From JAEUIG01 sp046349775 (GTDB lineage: Bacteria; Planctomycetota; Planctomycetia; Planctomycetales; Planctomycetaceae): a stretch of 39,233 bases of DNA. The notes under the pieces are model-generated. The model ran no database searches, was not told the origin of the DNA, and worked only from the letters and a program-made list of their open reading frames with translations. The position numbers and the translations under genes are program-made. The stretch covers positions 1 to 39,233 of the forward strand of contig JAXMBS010000049.1 of the NCBI GenBank assembly GCA_046349775.1. Direction: 5' to 3'. This document shows, piece after piece, positions 8,150 through 17,940 of this stretch (position 1 is its first letter; every line of letters starts with the position of its first letter).

Positions 8150-9571
8150 TTATTTTGCGGGCTGGGTGGGACGGACCGGTCGTTGTGGCCTGGACGTATC
8201 CTGCGGCCAGTCGGGACTGGGGACGTGCGCGGCCTGCATGATTCCCGCCATCTCTTCAACAAAGTCGGCGTGATCCGCCGCTACGTTGTGCTCCTCGGCC
8301 GGGTCATGTTCCAGGTCGTACAGTTCCAGCCGGGTGTTGTCCTTCTCGTAGCGGACGGCTTTCCAGTAACCGCTGCGGACGGCCTGCGCGAAGCCCTTCT
8401 CATAGAACTCCCAATAGAGCCAGTCGTGCTCGTCCTGCTGATCGGGATGTCCGAGCAGAGTCGGCACGAGGCTGATGCTGTCGAGTTCCGGGGGGACACG
8501 CGGTGCGCGCGACAGTCCGGCGAGGGTCATCATCAAATCGCCGTGCCAGGCCACGCAACCGGTGACGGTTCCCGGAGCAATGTGCCCGGGCCAGCGGGCG
8601 ATCATCGGGACACGCACACCCCCTTCGTACAGGTCGCGTTTGCGGCCGCGCAGCGGACCATTGGAATCGAAGAATTCAGGATCATTACCCCCTTCGGCGT
8701 GGGGGCCGTTGTCGGAAGTGAAGAACACGATGGTGCGCTGGTCGAGGTCGTGAGACTTGAGCAGTTCGAGGAGCTGACCCACGTCGGTGTCGAGGCGCGT
8801 GATCATCGCCGCGAGGCCTTTTTGAGGCTCAGGCCAGTCCCGCGTGGCATAACGGCCGTAGTCGGGAATCTCCATGCCGGCCTTTCCGGCCTGGTTGTTG
8901 GCGTGGGGGAGCGTGACGGGGAGATAGAGGAAGAAGGGGCCATCCTTGGCGCGTTCGATGAATTGGAGTCCTTCGGCCCAGATCAGATCGGGGGCGTACT
9001 CGTTTTTCTCCGTGGCGACGCCGTCGCCGTAGTCCCCATCGCCTGGGACGACGTTGCCGAGTTTTTCGCGATCGGCGCCGCGGATCAGAAAGGCCGGGAA
9101 GTAGTTGTGAGCGTGGTGCTGATCGAGGAAGCCGTAGAATTCATCGAAGCCCTGGTTCGTCGGCACGCCGCCGGTGCTTTCCTGGCCGAGGCCCCACTTG
9201 CCGAACATGGCGGTCCGATAGCCGGCGAGCTTGAGGACCTCGGCCACCGTGACATCGCCGGCGCGGAGACCCATTTTGGAGTTGCCGCGGATCCAGCCGT
9301 GGCCGGTGTGCACGCCCGTCATGAGAACGTAACGCGACGGGGCACAGACGCACGAACCGGCATAGTAATCGGTGAACTTGAGCCCTTCTGCGGCCAGGCG
9401 ATCGATGTTCGGCGTCTCGATCCGCGTCTGTCCGTAGCAACCGAGGTCGCCGTACCCGAGGTCGTCGGCCACAATCAGGACGATGTTGGGTGGCGGATTG
9501 TCATCGGCGGCGTGGACGGGTGCGGAGCTGCAAGCGAGGATCACGAATGCGGTCAGTAGCGCGTTACGCAT
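8150..9571 (-). CDS. Secreted arylsulfatase-family enzyme
   Basis: Hydrolyses sulfate esters, probably of polysaccharides, outside the cytoplasm. The 473-residue protein starts at the ATG at 9571, which opens a signal peptide (MRNALLTAFVILACSSAPVHA). Catalytic features are all present: the metal-binding ADDLGYGDLGCYG, the formylglycine motif C-A-P-S-R at about residue 75 with the following LMTG, the lysine in FGKWGLG, and SDNGPH for the second metal-ligand group. The Cys-type motif requires conversion by a formylglycine-generating enzyme not seen here. Length fits family S1 arylsulfatases. The frame extends upstream of 9571, but only into DNA that belongs to another, decayed frame. Convergent with the gene at 7578. 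Confidence 0.95.
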   Translation of the reverse strand: MRNALLTAFVILACSSAPVHAADDNPPPNIVLIVADDLGYGDLGCYGQTRIETPNIDRLAAEGLKFTDYYAGSCVCAPSRYVLMTGVHTGHGWIRGNSKMGLRAGDVTVAEVLKLAGYRTAMFGKWGLGQESTGGVPTNQGFDEFYGFLDQHHAHNYFPAFLIRGADREKLGNVVPGDGDYGDGVATEKNEYAPDLIWAEGLQFIERAKDGPFFLYLPVTLPHANNQAGKAGMEIPDYGRYATRDWPEPQKGLAAMITRLDTDVGQLLELLKSHDLDQRTIVFFTSDNGPHAEGGNDPEFFDSNGPLRGRKRDLYEGGVRVPMIARWPGHIAPGTVTGCVAWHGDLMMTLAGLSRAPRVPPELDSISLVPTLLGHPDQQDEHDWLYWEFYEKGFAQAVRSGYWKAVRYEKDNTRLELYDLEHDPAEEHNVAADHADFVEEMAGIMQAAHVPSPDWPQDTSRPQRPVRPTQPAK

Positions 9572-9609
9572 GGCGTTTCCGATGGGCTTGAGCGGGAACT
9601 GCAGGACAC

Positions 9610-9857
9610 TCAGCGGACGGTGCAGGCAAACTCTCGGACGGGCGCGTCCGAGGCGGCGGTGCGGATGGAAGTGCGGCGGGGTTCTCCGTTGACGGAGACG
9701 ACGAGGACGGCTTCGCAGTCGGGGATTTGGCGGGGTTCGGCGAGAACGAAGCGATGGTGACCAACGACGGAGATGGACTGCGAGCACGCGTCAATCTCCA
9801 GCGCGGGCCGAATCTCAGTCGAAAAGGGACTTTGTCTGCTGCAACAGGCGCGATCAT
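9610..9857 (-). pseudogene. Frameshifted small planctomycete-type protein
   Basis: On the minus strand a frame ending in a TGA at 9612-9610 reads as ordinary protein for about 70 residues (for example ALEIDACSQSISVVGHHRF, then ALVVSVNGEPRR-like beta-rich text), yet it contains no ATG, GTG or TTG. The overlapping frame offers an ATG at 9857 (MIAPVAADKVPF); joining the two at the TTTT run near 9828 needs a single inserted base. I therefore read it as a frameshifted gene. Its style resembles small planctomycete proteins that neighbour the kinase-like family at 9920-10488, but that is from memory and uncertain. It lies 38 bases beyond the sulfatase start. Confidence 0.4.
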
Positions 9858-9919
9858 CTTCTTAAGACCGATCAGGAATGGGCAACACGCACGTTCCGGT
9901 TCAAACAAAAGTGTAGGCG

Positions 9920-10488
9920 ATGAGTCCGCAGCAGGAGAATGCCGAACTACGGGCGGAGGATTTTGCAACCATTCAGGAAATCACTCTGGTACTTCGCCTG
10001 GGAGCGGGCGATGACGGCTTCGTGCTTGAGTCGGATCGCGCGACTGCCGTCAAATCGTTGGGGTGTCGAGAGCTTTTTGAGCGTGAGCAGGATGTTTAGA
10101 GCGAAGTTCAAGATGGTTTAGCGTCCGGAAGGCCCCAAACAGCGACGAATTCAGGGCCGCGGGTGCTACGCCAAAGAGCCGCTGGCTCTAGCTGTGAATG
10201 TTCGAACGCGACGTCAGCGAAGTGTGCGGCTGCGGCGTCCCATGTCTGGTCGACTACGGCGATCGATTGTTCGTCATCGAAATCGAGATTGTGCAGCCGC
10301 CGCATTTGCGGCATTTTGCGGGAGCGTATCTCGACCGGCGACCGGATCTTCCGCCGGACATTTATGAGGCGTGGCCGGCGGAGTAAGACGGCGACGACTG
10401 GCCGCTCGCGCTGTCAATCATGGCGACGCCGGCGGGGATCGGCGTGTTCCTGACCAAATTGAAGCCGGGGAACATCACACTGCGCTAG
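9920..10488 (+). pseudogene. Decayed protein-kinase-like gene with an insertion
   Basis: The ATG at 9920 opens a 59-codon frame (9920-10099) whose text LRLGAGDDGFVLESDRATAVKSL looks like a glycine-rich loop and the ATP-anchoring lysine of a kinase-fold protein, ending EREQDV then TAG. Homologous text resumes at about 10198 (FERDVSEVCGCGVPCLVDYGDRL), continues to an in-frame TAA at 10384, and then goes on in the same frame to 10488 with LKPGNI, a degenerate catalytic loop. In proteins of this type the two blocks are almost adjacent, so about 100 bases between 10095 and 10195 look inserted; they contain a small perfect hairpin at 10175-10189. One insertion plus one nonsense codon make it a pseudogene. 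Family recognition is by eye. Confidence 0.55.
10175..10189. repeat. Small palindrome inside the kinase-like pseudogene
   Basis: A perfect hairpin, AGAGCC-GCT-GGCTCT, near the 3' end of the apparent insertion. It may be part of a short palindromic mobile repeat, but only one copy was noticed in this window. Confidence 0.5.
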
Positions 10489-10647
10489 TGGACCGTGCGA
10501 GATTCCGGGACGCGGTCACTTTCCGATGACCGGTCATTACCGTTTGGCACGTTGAATTCGCCCTTCGGCCCCTCCCTGGGCTCTCGCCCCCCGAAGCAGC
10601 AGGTTAGGGTGAGTCGGGGTGTTTGCCCCAAAATCGGGTACGGTCTT

Positions 10648-11598
10648 CTAGGGTTCAAAGTTGACCGACAAGCGTGGAATTTCGGTCTTAAACTCCGCGG
10701 CACGTTCCTGCGTCACCTTGGTTTGATAGACGTCGAGAAACGACAGCATGAATAGACTTTCCAGATGGTCCAACCCGACGTCCGAAATGTTCGTGTGATC
10801 GAGACTCAATTGCTGAAGGTTTTTGAGGCCGGCCAGTTGCTTCAGGCCGTCATCGCTGATCGCATTGCCCGAAAGCTTCAAGAACGTCAGCTTACGCAAG
10901 CTGGCGAGGGACGCGAGTCCGGCGTCCGTCACGCGGACCGTCGCTGGCGACTCCGGCGTCGGCGGGGTCGCATCGCTTGTGCCGGCCTGGGGCAGCGATG
11001 CCGGGCGAGACAAATCGAGCCTCTGCAGGTTGCCGAGGTCTTTCAGATCCGCCAGACCGGCGTCTCCGATCTGCGTGTTGATCAGGTATAGCGCCGTCAG
11101 ACTCTGGAGCGACGCAATCTCTTTCGCCCCCGCGTTCGTGACCGCCGTGTCGGTGAGATCCAGCGTCTGGATCTTGGGCAGACCGCGCAGAGATTGCAGT
11201 CCCGAATCGGAAATGGACGTGTGTTTGAGGTAGATGTGTTCGAGGCTTTTCAATTCATGCAGCGTCTTCAGACCTTCGTCGGTGATATCCGTGCCGGAAA
11301 GCTCCACGGTCACCAGGTTTTCCAACTCTTTGAGGAGGGCCAGCGCCTCCGGCGTCACGGGCTTGCTCTGGAAGTCAACCACCACGACCGAACTGCCGGA
11401 CATCTTGGGATTGTACGCCAGAATGTAACCCATTTCTTCCAGGGTTTCCGCGGCGGCTTGATCGGCTGCGGACGGCCCAAGCATCGCGGCGGCATTGCTG
11501 GCGGCTGGAGCAGGCGTTGCCGCCGGATTTTGCTGACAACCGCACATTGCCAGCGAGATCGCCAGGATCCGCCAGAATCGACTCTGCTTTCCGATCAT
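10648..11598 (-). CDS. Leucine-rich-repeat lipoprotein
   Basis: Probably a surface or periplasmic protein-interaction scaffold. From the ATG at 11598 (GAGG eight bases upstream) it has 316 residues: a signal sequence with a likely lipobox (RILAISLAMCGCQQ, lipidation at the second Cys), a low-complexity Ala/Pro linker, then from about residue 80 to 310 a series of about 9 repeats of the type L..LT.L.L..T.I.D.GL..L, for example LENLVTVELSGTDITDEGL and LKNLQQLSLDHTNISDVGL. One repeat carries an insertion of about 20 residues rich in Pro and Thr. This repeat class is very common in planctomycetes. It lies downstream of the DUF1559 gene but is separated from it by a terminator, so it is likely transcribed on its own. 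Confidence 0.88.
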   Translation of the reverse strand: MIGKQSRFWRILAISLAMCGCQQNPAATPAPAASNAAAMLGPSAADQAAAETLEEMGYILAYNPKMSGSSVVVVDFQSKPVTPEALALLKELENLVTVELSGTDITDEGLKTLHELKSLEHIYLKHTSISDSGLQSLRGLPKIQTLDLTDTAVTNAGAKEIASLQSLTALYLINTQIGDAGLADLKDLGNLQRLDLSRPASLPQAGTSDATPPTPESPATVRVTDAGLASLASLRKLTFLKLSGNAISDDGLKQLAGLKNLQQLSLDHTNISDVGLDHLESLFMLSFLDVYQTKVTQERAAEFKTEIPRLSVNFEP

Positions 11599-11670
11599 GA
11601 TTCGCCTCAGAACGGAAGATCGAGCGCGGCCATTCAATTGGCGCGCCGCGGTCTTCATCGCGGAGAAGTA

Positions 11671-11710
11671 GAAAAACGAGGCCCCATGGCGTCGCAGGAC
11701 GCCATGGGGC
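11671..11710 (-). terminator. Rho-independent terminator after the DUF1559 gene
   Basis: A perfect 13-base stem (GCCCCATGGCGTC with its complement, four-base loop) on the minus strand, followed in that direction by CTCGTTTTTCT. It begins about 30 bases after the DUF1559 stop codon and isolates the LRR gene from it. Confidence 0.88.
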
Positions 11711-11740
11711 GATTCCAGCTGCGGCTTGGAATTCGTCGAC

Positions 11741-12844
<1,104 letters not shown>

Positions 12845-13000
12845 TGTCTCGTCTCCAGTGAAAAATGGGAAAAAACCATTTGCACGGACTTCGTGCGCGC
12901 TCTCAAGACTTAGACGCAATGGAACAACACCACGAACTCAGAGCCTCTGAAAACTGTGACGATACGGCGATGCGCCAAATCGATTGAATCCTCCGCGAAC

Positions 13001-13459
13001 TCAATCGACGATGAAATCCCCCTGTTTCTTTCGCCGGGCTGTCTCCGCCGCGCTCTCCGGTTCCAGGGGGATGTCGTAAGTGTTGTCCCCTGGTTTGACG
13101 TCGAACTTCAGCGTCGTCTTATCGGTTCGATATCGCTCGGACAGCGGAAACGTCGGCGTGAAACCCTGCGGCCATTCCAGGCTCACGGTATTCGGACCGA
13201 CTTTGGTCCCCTTTTCGTCCTGTGTGTATTCGATTTCATAATGACCTTCGTCGTCGGTCACCCCCATCGCGGCCCGTCCCTCGAGCGGCTTCATCACCAC
13301 GTTGATGTTCTTGACCGGCTCGCCGTTGAACTTCACCGTACCGGAGACGTAACCCAAATCCGGCCGTTGAGCACCGGCGAAGCAACCTGTGAGAGCAGAA
13401 CACAGCAACACTGACAGTGCCGATCGCACTGCGCCGTTGTTCAGAAACACGAAAGACAT
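13001..13459 (-). CDS. Carboxypeptidase-regulatory-like lipoprotein
   Basis: A 152-residue exported protein of unknown role. The signal peptide ends in a good lipobox (LLCSALTGC, lipidated Cys near residue 26). The mature part is one beta-sandwich domain typical of planctomycete 'transthyretin-like' proteins: VSGTVKFNGEPVKNINVVMKP, then VTDDEGHYEIEYT and a C-terminal NTYDIPLEP, ending in a charged tail ARRKKQGDFIVD. Such lipoproteins almost always sit next to DUF1559 genes, as here (156-base spacer, same strand). The pair probably forms an operon. Start ATG at 13459. Confidence 0.88.
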   Translation of the reverse strand: MSFVFLNNGAVRSALSVLLCSALTGCFAGAQRPDLGYVSGTVKFNGEPVKNINVVMKPLEGRAAMGVTDDEGHYEIEYTQDEKGTKVGPNTVSLEWPQGFTPTFPLSERYRTDKTTLKFDVKPGDNTYDIPLEPESAAETARRKKQGDFIVD

Positions 13460-14002
13460 CCTTTGCAGAAGTGGTTCCGATTGGGGCGAGTCTGCGATTC
13501 GAGCGCGACTCGACCCGCGAATTCATCAACTCTTAACAGAGCAAACTTGACGACGTTCAACACTGGCAAAGACGCGCCGGAAGTTCGCGACGTGCGTGCC
13601 GTTGAAGGGGACGTCACTCCAAGTCATTGTCCGCGAGCGGGCTGGGACGGCGACGCCGGCGACGGGATCAAGACCGCACCACGGATTGAAACGAATTGTG
13701 CGCGATTGTTAAGGCGTTTTCAATGACGTTCTTAACAATTCCTGAACAATGCGAATGACAAGCGTGTGCGACTCGCCGCGCTTTGGCTTCAAGCCTGTTC
13801 GCATCGCCCGAAGCAGCAAATCTTTCGTCCTTGCGATTTTCTGCAGCCGAGGACCCGGCCTGCCATGTCCAGGGCGCCTCTGGTCGAAAGCTGCTCTGAC
13901 ACCACAGTCTTGGTGCCAATCGCCGCTTTCAATCCGCCACCAATCAGCTATCATTGATGGGTTGTCGCTGTCCCGTTTTGTACCCGCGACTCCCCTGCCG
14001 CA
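13460..14002. other. Intergenic region between divergent genes
   Basis: 543 bases between the regulatory-like lipoprotein (minus) and the first DUF1501 gene (plus). Open frames here are Arg/Ser/Pro-rich shadows without protein character. The only structured signal is the 9-base inverted repeat at 13705-13739. Promoters for both directions are expected but cannot be placed with confidence. Confidence 0.5.
13705..13739. promoter_or_regulatory. Inverted repeat ATTGTTAAG-N17-CTTAACAAT
   Basis: Two perfect 9-base arms separated by 17 bases in AT-richer DNA than the surroundings, about 265 bases before the DUF1501 start and 245 bases before the divergent lipoprotein. The TCTTAACA core recurs at 13528-13535. 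It could be a regulator-binding site; there is no direct evidence for which gene it controls. Confidence 0.35.
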
Positions 14003-15362
14003 ATGTCCCCGCTCCCCTGCCCCGGACCGGTTTCGCGACGCAGCCTCCTGCAGGTCGGTGCACTGGCAGTGGGCGGGCTCACGCTTCGCGACGTCCTCGC
14101 CGCTCAGTCGACCTCCAGCGTGCGCGCGCCGGCGACGTCCGTCATCATGCTGTATCTCCATGGCGGGCCTTCGCAGCTGGAGACGTACGACCTTAAGCCC
14201 GGCGCGCCGATCGAGTACCGCAGCATCTACCGGCCGATCGCCACCAATGTCCCCGGCCTCGAGATCTGCGAGAAGTTTCCGCTGCAGGCCGCAATGGCCG
14301 ACAAGTTCTCGCTCGTTCGTTCGCTGACTCACGATGTCAATATCCACAGCGATGGCGGGATCGTCGTCCTCACCGGCAAGCGGCCGACGGTCCTCGACCC
14401 GACATCCGGTTCCAAAAGCGAACACCCGGACTTTGGCTCGGTTGCCAGCAAGGTCCGCGGCGTCGGACGCGACGCCATTCCGCCATACGTCTCGATCCCC
14501 TCGCGGCTGTACATGACGCGGCCGACGTATCTCGGCATGCATCACGCGGCGATGGAACTCGGCGACCCGTCGCGCGACGACTTCCGCCCGCCGTTCCTGG
14601 CCCTTGCAGCCGACACTGTTGCCGCGTTCGACGATCGCCGTGCACTCCTCTCCGGACTCGATCGGCTCCGCAGCGATCTCGACCGCACCGGCCAGCTCAG
14701 CGGCGCCGACGAATACCGCTCGCGCCGTCGAACTACTGACCAGTACGCGGCTGGCCGACGCGTTCAAAATCGACGCCGAATCCCCGCCGCTGCGCGAGCG
14801 TTACGGCCGCAACCTGTGGGGTCAGGCCTGCCTGATGGCGCGGCGCCTCGCCGAAGCGGGCACAGCGGTCGTCAACATCTACTTCGACACGCCGAAGAAC
14901 GGCCAGGAATTCACGAACTGGGACGACCATATCGGCAACGCCGGCCGACCGGGTCACTTCGGCAAATACATGGACATCCGCCTGCCCTACATGGACCAGG
15001 CGCTGTCGGCGCTCATCGATGACATCTGGCAGCGCGACTTGCAGCGGCAGATCATGGTGGTCGTCGTCGGCGAGTTCGGCCGCACGCCGCGTCTGTCTCA
15101 GAACGCCGGCGGAGTCGGTCGCGACCACTGGCCGCAGGCCATGACGGCGCTCGTCTCCGGCGGCGGCCTGCGAATGGGGCAGGTCGTCGGCGCCACCAAC
15201 AGCAAAGCGGAGTACCCGACCGAGCGCCCCTACACGCCGCAGGACCTGCTCGCCACCATCTACCGCCACCTGAACATCAACCCCGACGCCAGCTTCACGG
15301 ACTACTCCGGCCGCCCCGTGCCGATCCTACCGTTCGGAAAACCAATCCCTGAACTCATTTGA
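14003..15362 (+). pseudogene. DUF1501 Tat-exported protein, frameshifted
   Basis: DUF1501 proteins are Tat-exported members of the alkaline-phosphatase-like superfamily found in planctomycetes, usually beside cytochrome-type DUF1549 proteins; the substrate is unknown. The first frame (14003-15022) carries the Tat signal SRRSLLQVGALAVGGLTL and family text MLYLHGGPSQLETYDLKP, correct up to GADEYRS near 14727. From there the homologous text (RAVELLTSTRLADAF through VVGEFGRTPR to FGKPIPELI) continues in the +1 frame to the TGA at 15360-15362. Alignment with the intact neighbour at 15485 shows that two bases are missing (or one gained) within CGCTCGCGCCGTC. All else is well conserved, so the break is either recent or a sequence error. 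Confidence 0.85.
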
Positions 15363-15373
15363 ATTCAGAAAAC

Positions 15374-15470
15374 TTGACACAAAGGCACTGAGCCACAAAG
15401 ACGCGCAGAGAAACACTCCATCATAATTCCTGTCTCTGTGCGTCTCCGTGACTTTGTGTCTTTGTGTCAA
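15374..15470. repeat. Long imperfect palindromic repeat, copy 1
   Basis: Arms of 38 bases, starting TTGACACAAAG and ending CTTTGTGTCAA, pair with roughly 80% identity around a 21-base centre. The arms themselves are made of ACAAAG/ACACAGAG-like phrases. A related copy lies at 16865-16964 after the next gene. It occupies nearly the whole spacer between the two DUF1501 genes, so it may affect transcript stability or termination. Confidence 0.8.
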
Positions 15471-15484
15471 ATCTTCCTTCGATT

Positions 15485-16855
15485 ATGCATCAGCTCTTCT
15501 GCCCCGGACCGATGCGTCGCCGCGAGTTCCTTCGCGCCGGGACACTTGCGCTCGGCGGGCTGACGCTGCCGGAGCTGTTCGCCCACCGCGCGGCTGCCGG
15601 GACACAGTCCGCACCGACGTCGGTCATCATGTTCTGGATGTGGGGCGGACCGAGCCAGCTTGAGACCTGGGACATGAAGCCGGATGCGCCGGTCGAGTAC
15701 CGCGGTCCGCTCAATCCGATCCCCACGAATGTCCCCGGCATCGACATCTGCGAGTACCTCCCGCTGCAGGCGCAGCGTGCCCACCGCTTCTCGCTGATCC
15801 GCTCGCTGCATCACGAGATGTCGGCCCATAACGACGGCAGCATCGAGATGCTGACCGGCAAGACGCCGAACCCGCCGGATGTCACGTCGCAGGCGATCTC
15901 GCAGCATCCGGACTTTGGGATGGTGGCGAGCTACTTCCGCACGCCGCACGCGAACGGAATGCCGCAGTACGTCGGGGCGCAGCGGGCCCCGTTCATGACG
16001 CGGCCGGTCTATCTCGGCGTCGCGCACAAGGCGTTTGAAACGGGCAACCCGGCCGCGGAGAAATTCGCGCCACAGAACCTGACCCTCGCCTCCGGCAACG
16101 AAAACGGCCGCTTGGACAACCGCAAGGACCTCCTCAGCCAGTTCGACCGCCTCCGTTGTGCCCTTGATCAGCGACGGTCACTCGAAGCCGTCGACGAGTT
16201 CCGCTCGGCCGCATTCGAGATCCTCACCAGCACGCAAGTGGCCGAGGCCTTCAACATCGCCGCAGAGACCCCGGAGACGCGTGACCGCTATGGCCGCCAC
16301 CGCTGGGGTCAAAGCTGCCTCCTCGCGCGCCGGCTGGTCGAATCGGGCGTCGCCGTCGTGAACATCGACGCCACGGCTCCCAACGACACGACCAAACACT
16401 TCAGTTGGGACGACCACGCCGGCGCGTTCCACCTCGACTACGCCCAGCGCGAGCGGCTGCCGCAGATGGACCAGGGGCTGTGCGCCCTGATCGACGATCT
16501 GTTTGACCGCGGTCTCGACCGGAACGTGATGGTCATCGCGATGGGCGAATTCGGCCGCACCCCGCGGGTCACCTACGCACCGACGAACTTCTCGAACCAA
16601 CCGGGCGTCGGCCGGGACCACTGGCCGAATGCGATGACGGCCTGGGTTTCCGGCGGCGGGCTGAAGATGGGCCAGGTCGTCGGCGCCACGAACTCCAAGA
16701 GCGAGTACCCGCAGCACGACCCGGTCACGCCGCAGGACCTGCTGGCGACTGTTTATCGGCACCTCGGCATCGACTGGACGCAGTCGTTCACCGACTTCGC
16801 CGGCCGCCCCGTGCCGATTCTCCCCTTCGGCAAACCGATCGCCCAACTCTCCTGA
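15485..16855 (+). CDS. DUF1501 Tat-exported protein
   Basis: An intact 456-residue paralogue of the preceding broken gene. The ATG at 15485 is preferred over an upstream GTG at 15464 that lies in repeat DNA. The Tat signal is MRRREFLRAGTLALGGLTL. Family features include MFWMWGGPSQLETWDMKPDA near residue 60, SLIRSLHHEMSAHNDGS, the late motif VIAMGEFGRTPR, then VGRDHWPNAMTAWVSGGG and the C-terminal PVPILPFGKPIAQLS. The distribution of Asp/His residues fits a metal-binding alkaline-phosphatase-like fold. No DUF1549 partner lies adjacent, which is less usual. Between it and the convergent esterase is a second copy of the palindromic repeat. Confidence 0.93.
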   Translation: MHQLFCPGPMRRREFLRAGTLALGGLTLPELFAHRAAAGTQSAPTSVIMFWMWGGPSQLETWDMKPDAPVEYRGPLNPIPTNVPGIDICEYLPLQAQRAHRFSLIRSLHHEMSAHNDGSIEMLTGKTPNPPDVTSQAISQHPDFGMVASYFRTPHANGMPQYVGAQRAPFMTRPVYLGVAHKAFETGNPAAEKFAPQNLTLASGNENGRLDNRKDLLSQFDRLRCALDQRRSLEAVDEFRSAAFEILTSTQVAEAFNIAAETPETRDRYGRHRWGQSCLLARRLVESGVAVVNIDATAPNDTTKHFSWDDHAGAFHLDYAQRERLPQMDQGLCALIDDLFDRGLDRNVMVIAMGEFGRTPRVTYAPTNFSNQPGVGRDHWPNAMTAWVSGGGLKMGQVVGATNSKSEYPQHDPVTPQDLLATVYRHLGIDWTQSFTDFAGRPVPILPFGKPIAQLS

Positions 16856-16864
16856 AGAAGAGAC

Positions 16865-16964
16865 TTTGACACAGAGCCACAAAGGCCCAAAGACGCACAG
16901 AGGACAAAGACCTCAGTATTCTCTTTCTCTGTGCGTCTCTGTGACTTAGCGACTTTGTGCCGAA
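16865..16964. repeat. Long imperfect palindromic repeat, copy 2
   Basis: Arms built from the same phrases as copy 1 (TTTGACACAGAG at the left, GACTTTGTGCCGAA at the right, with GACGCACAGAG and CTCTGTGCGTCTC inside). It lies between convergent genes and reaches into the 3' end of the esterase, whose stop codon (16946-16948) is within the right arm. It could serve as a bidirectional terminator, but there is no T-run of the usual kind. Confidence 0.75.
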
Positions 16965-17815
16965 TTCTTCGCGATGAACTCCAGCGACCGGTCGATGACC
17001 TCCTGGTTGATTCCCATGTGTCCCATTTCGGGATAGCGATGGAACGTGTGCTCGGCGCCGGCAGTCTCGAGCACCTTGACCATCTCCAGTGCGTTGTCGA
17101 TCGGCACCGACTGATCGTTGTCAGAGTGCAGGATCAGCAGCGGCTTCGAGGTTTTCGTCACGTGCTCGGTCGGCGAGGCATATTTGCGGGCGACATCGGC
17201 CGCGACCTCCGGCGGCGTCCACAGCTTGCCCCAGTCGAGCGTCACAAGGTCATAGGCCGCCGCCACGCTGATCGCCGCGCGGATGTCGTTGTTCGCCTTC
17301 TCCCAGCCGCCGGTGCGAGGAAAGTCGCCGTCCCCCAACGTCGCCGCCAGCGACACCATGTGCCCGCCGGCTGACTGGCCGATCAGGAATACGCGCGTCG
17401 GGTCGATGTGATACTCGTCGGCATGCGAGTGTACGTATCGGATCGCGCATTGCAGGTCCTGGTAGCATGCAGGTGCCGGCGTGCAGCCTTTGAGGCGATA
17501 GTCGATCGACATCGCGAAGAATCCGAACCCGGCCCATTGCTCAACTTTGATCGTGGACGCGTCGCGCCGGTGTCCGCCCACCCACCTGCCGCCATGCACC
17601 GAAATGATCGCCGGCAGCGGCTGTTTCCCTTCGGGCCAGGCGATGTCCGCTACCAGTCCGGCACCGTGAACCGTTCCATAGACCACGTCGTTCTTGACGA
17701 TCACGTTCGCCACTGCGGCCTGGTTCTGCGTCGCATCATCGCCGGCGTTAACAGTGGCAGACAGGATCACCAGTCCCCACGCCAGAATTGCTGCATATCG
17801 AAATCTCGGTGCCAT
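16946..17815 (-). CDS. Secreted alpha/beta-hydrolase esterase
   Basis: Likely a carboxylesterase or sugar deacetylase working on plant or algal polymers outside the cytoplasm. 289 residues from the ATG at 17815, with a signal peptide (YAAILAWGLVILSATVNAG). The oxyanion motif HGG is followed by the nucleophile elbow GQSAGGH at about residue 150, an acid in HSDNDQSVP and a histidine in YPEMGHMG, giving a complete Ser-Asp-His triad. The pattern matches the BD-FAE/lipase-like esterases of COG0657. The last six or so codons (NSAQSR and the stop) lie inside the palindromic repeat, so the natural C-terminus may have been altered by repeat insertion. Convergent with the DUF1501 gene. Confidence 0.9.
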   Translation of the reverse strand: MAPRFRYAAILAWGLVILSATVNAGDDATQNQAAVANVIVKNDVVYGTVHGAGLVADIAWPEGKQPLPAIISVHGGRWVGGHRRDASTIKVEQWAGFGFFAMSIDYRLKGCTPAPACYQDLQCAIRYVHSHADEYHIDPTRVFLIGQSAGGHMVSLAATLGDGDFPRTGGWEKANNDIRAAISVAAAYDLVTLDWGKLWTPPEVAADVARKYASPTEHVTKTSKPLLILHSDNDQSVPIDNALEMVKVLETAGAEHTFHRYPEMGHMGINQEVIDRSLEFIAKNSAQSR

Positions 17816-17940
17816 AGATCGTTGCTCCTGAGCTGGTGTTTCGCGTCTTTCGCCTGTTTCGCGGTTCTTTGCCGTTGTTCAAGCCGCAAGTATGCCTCGC
17901 GCCATCATAGTTCCGTGTATTCCGTGGTTCCTCTTCTCCG

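Noticed and set aside
8060..9559. 499-codon plus-strand frame
   Set aside because: Antisense to the sulfatase; Val/Glu-rich with no motif. The sulfatase frame carries every catalytic residue.
10485..10755. Short frames on both strands after the kinase-like pseudogene
   Set aside because: Arg/Pro-rich, no start signals, overlapping the end of the LRR gene. The interval 10489-10647 shows nothing I can support.
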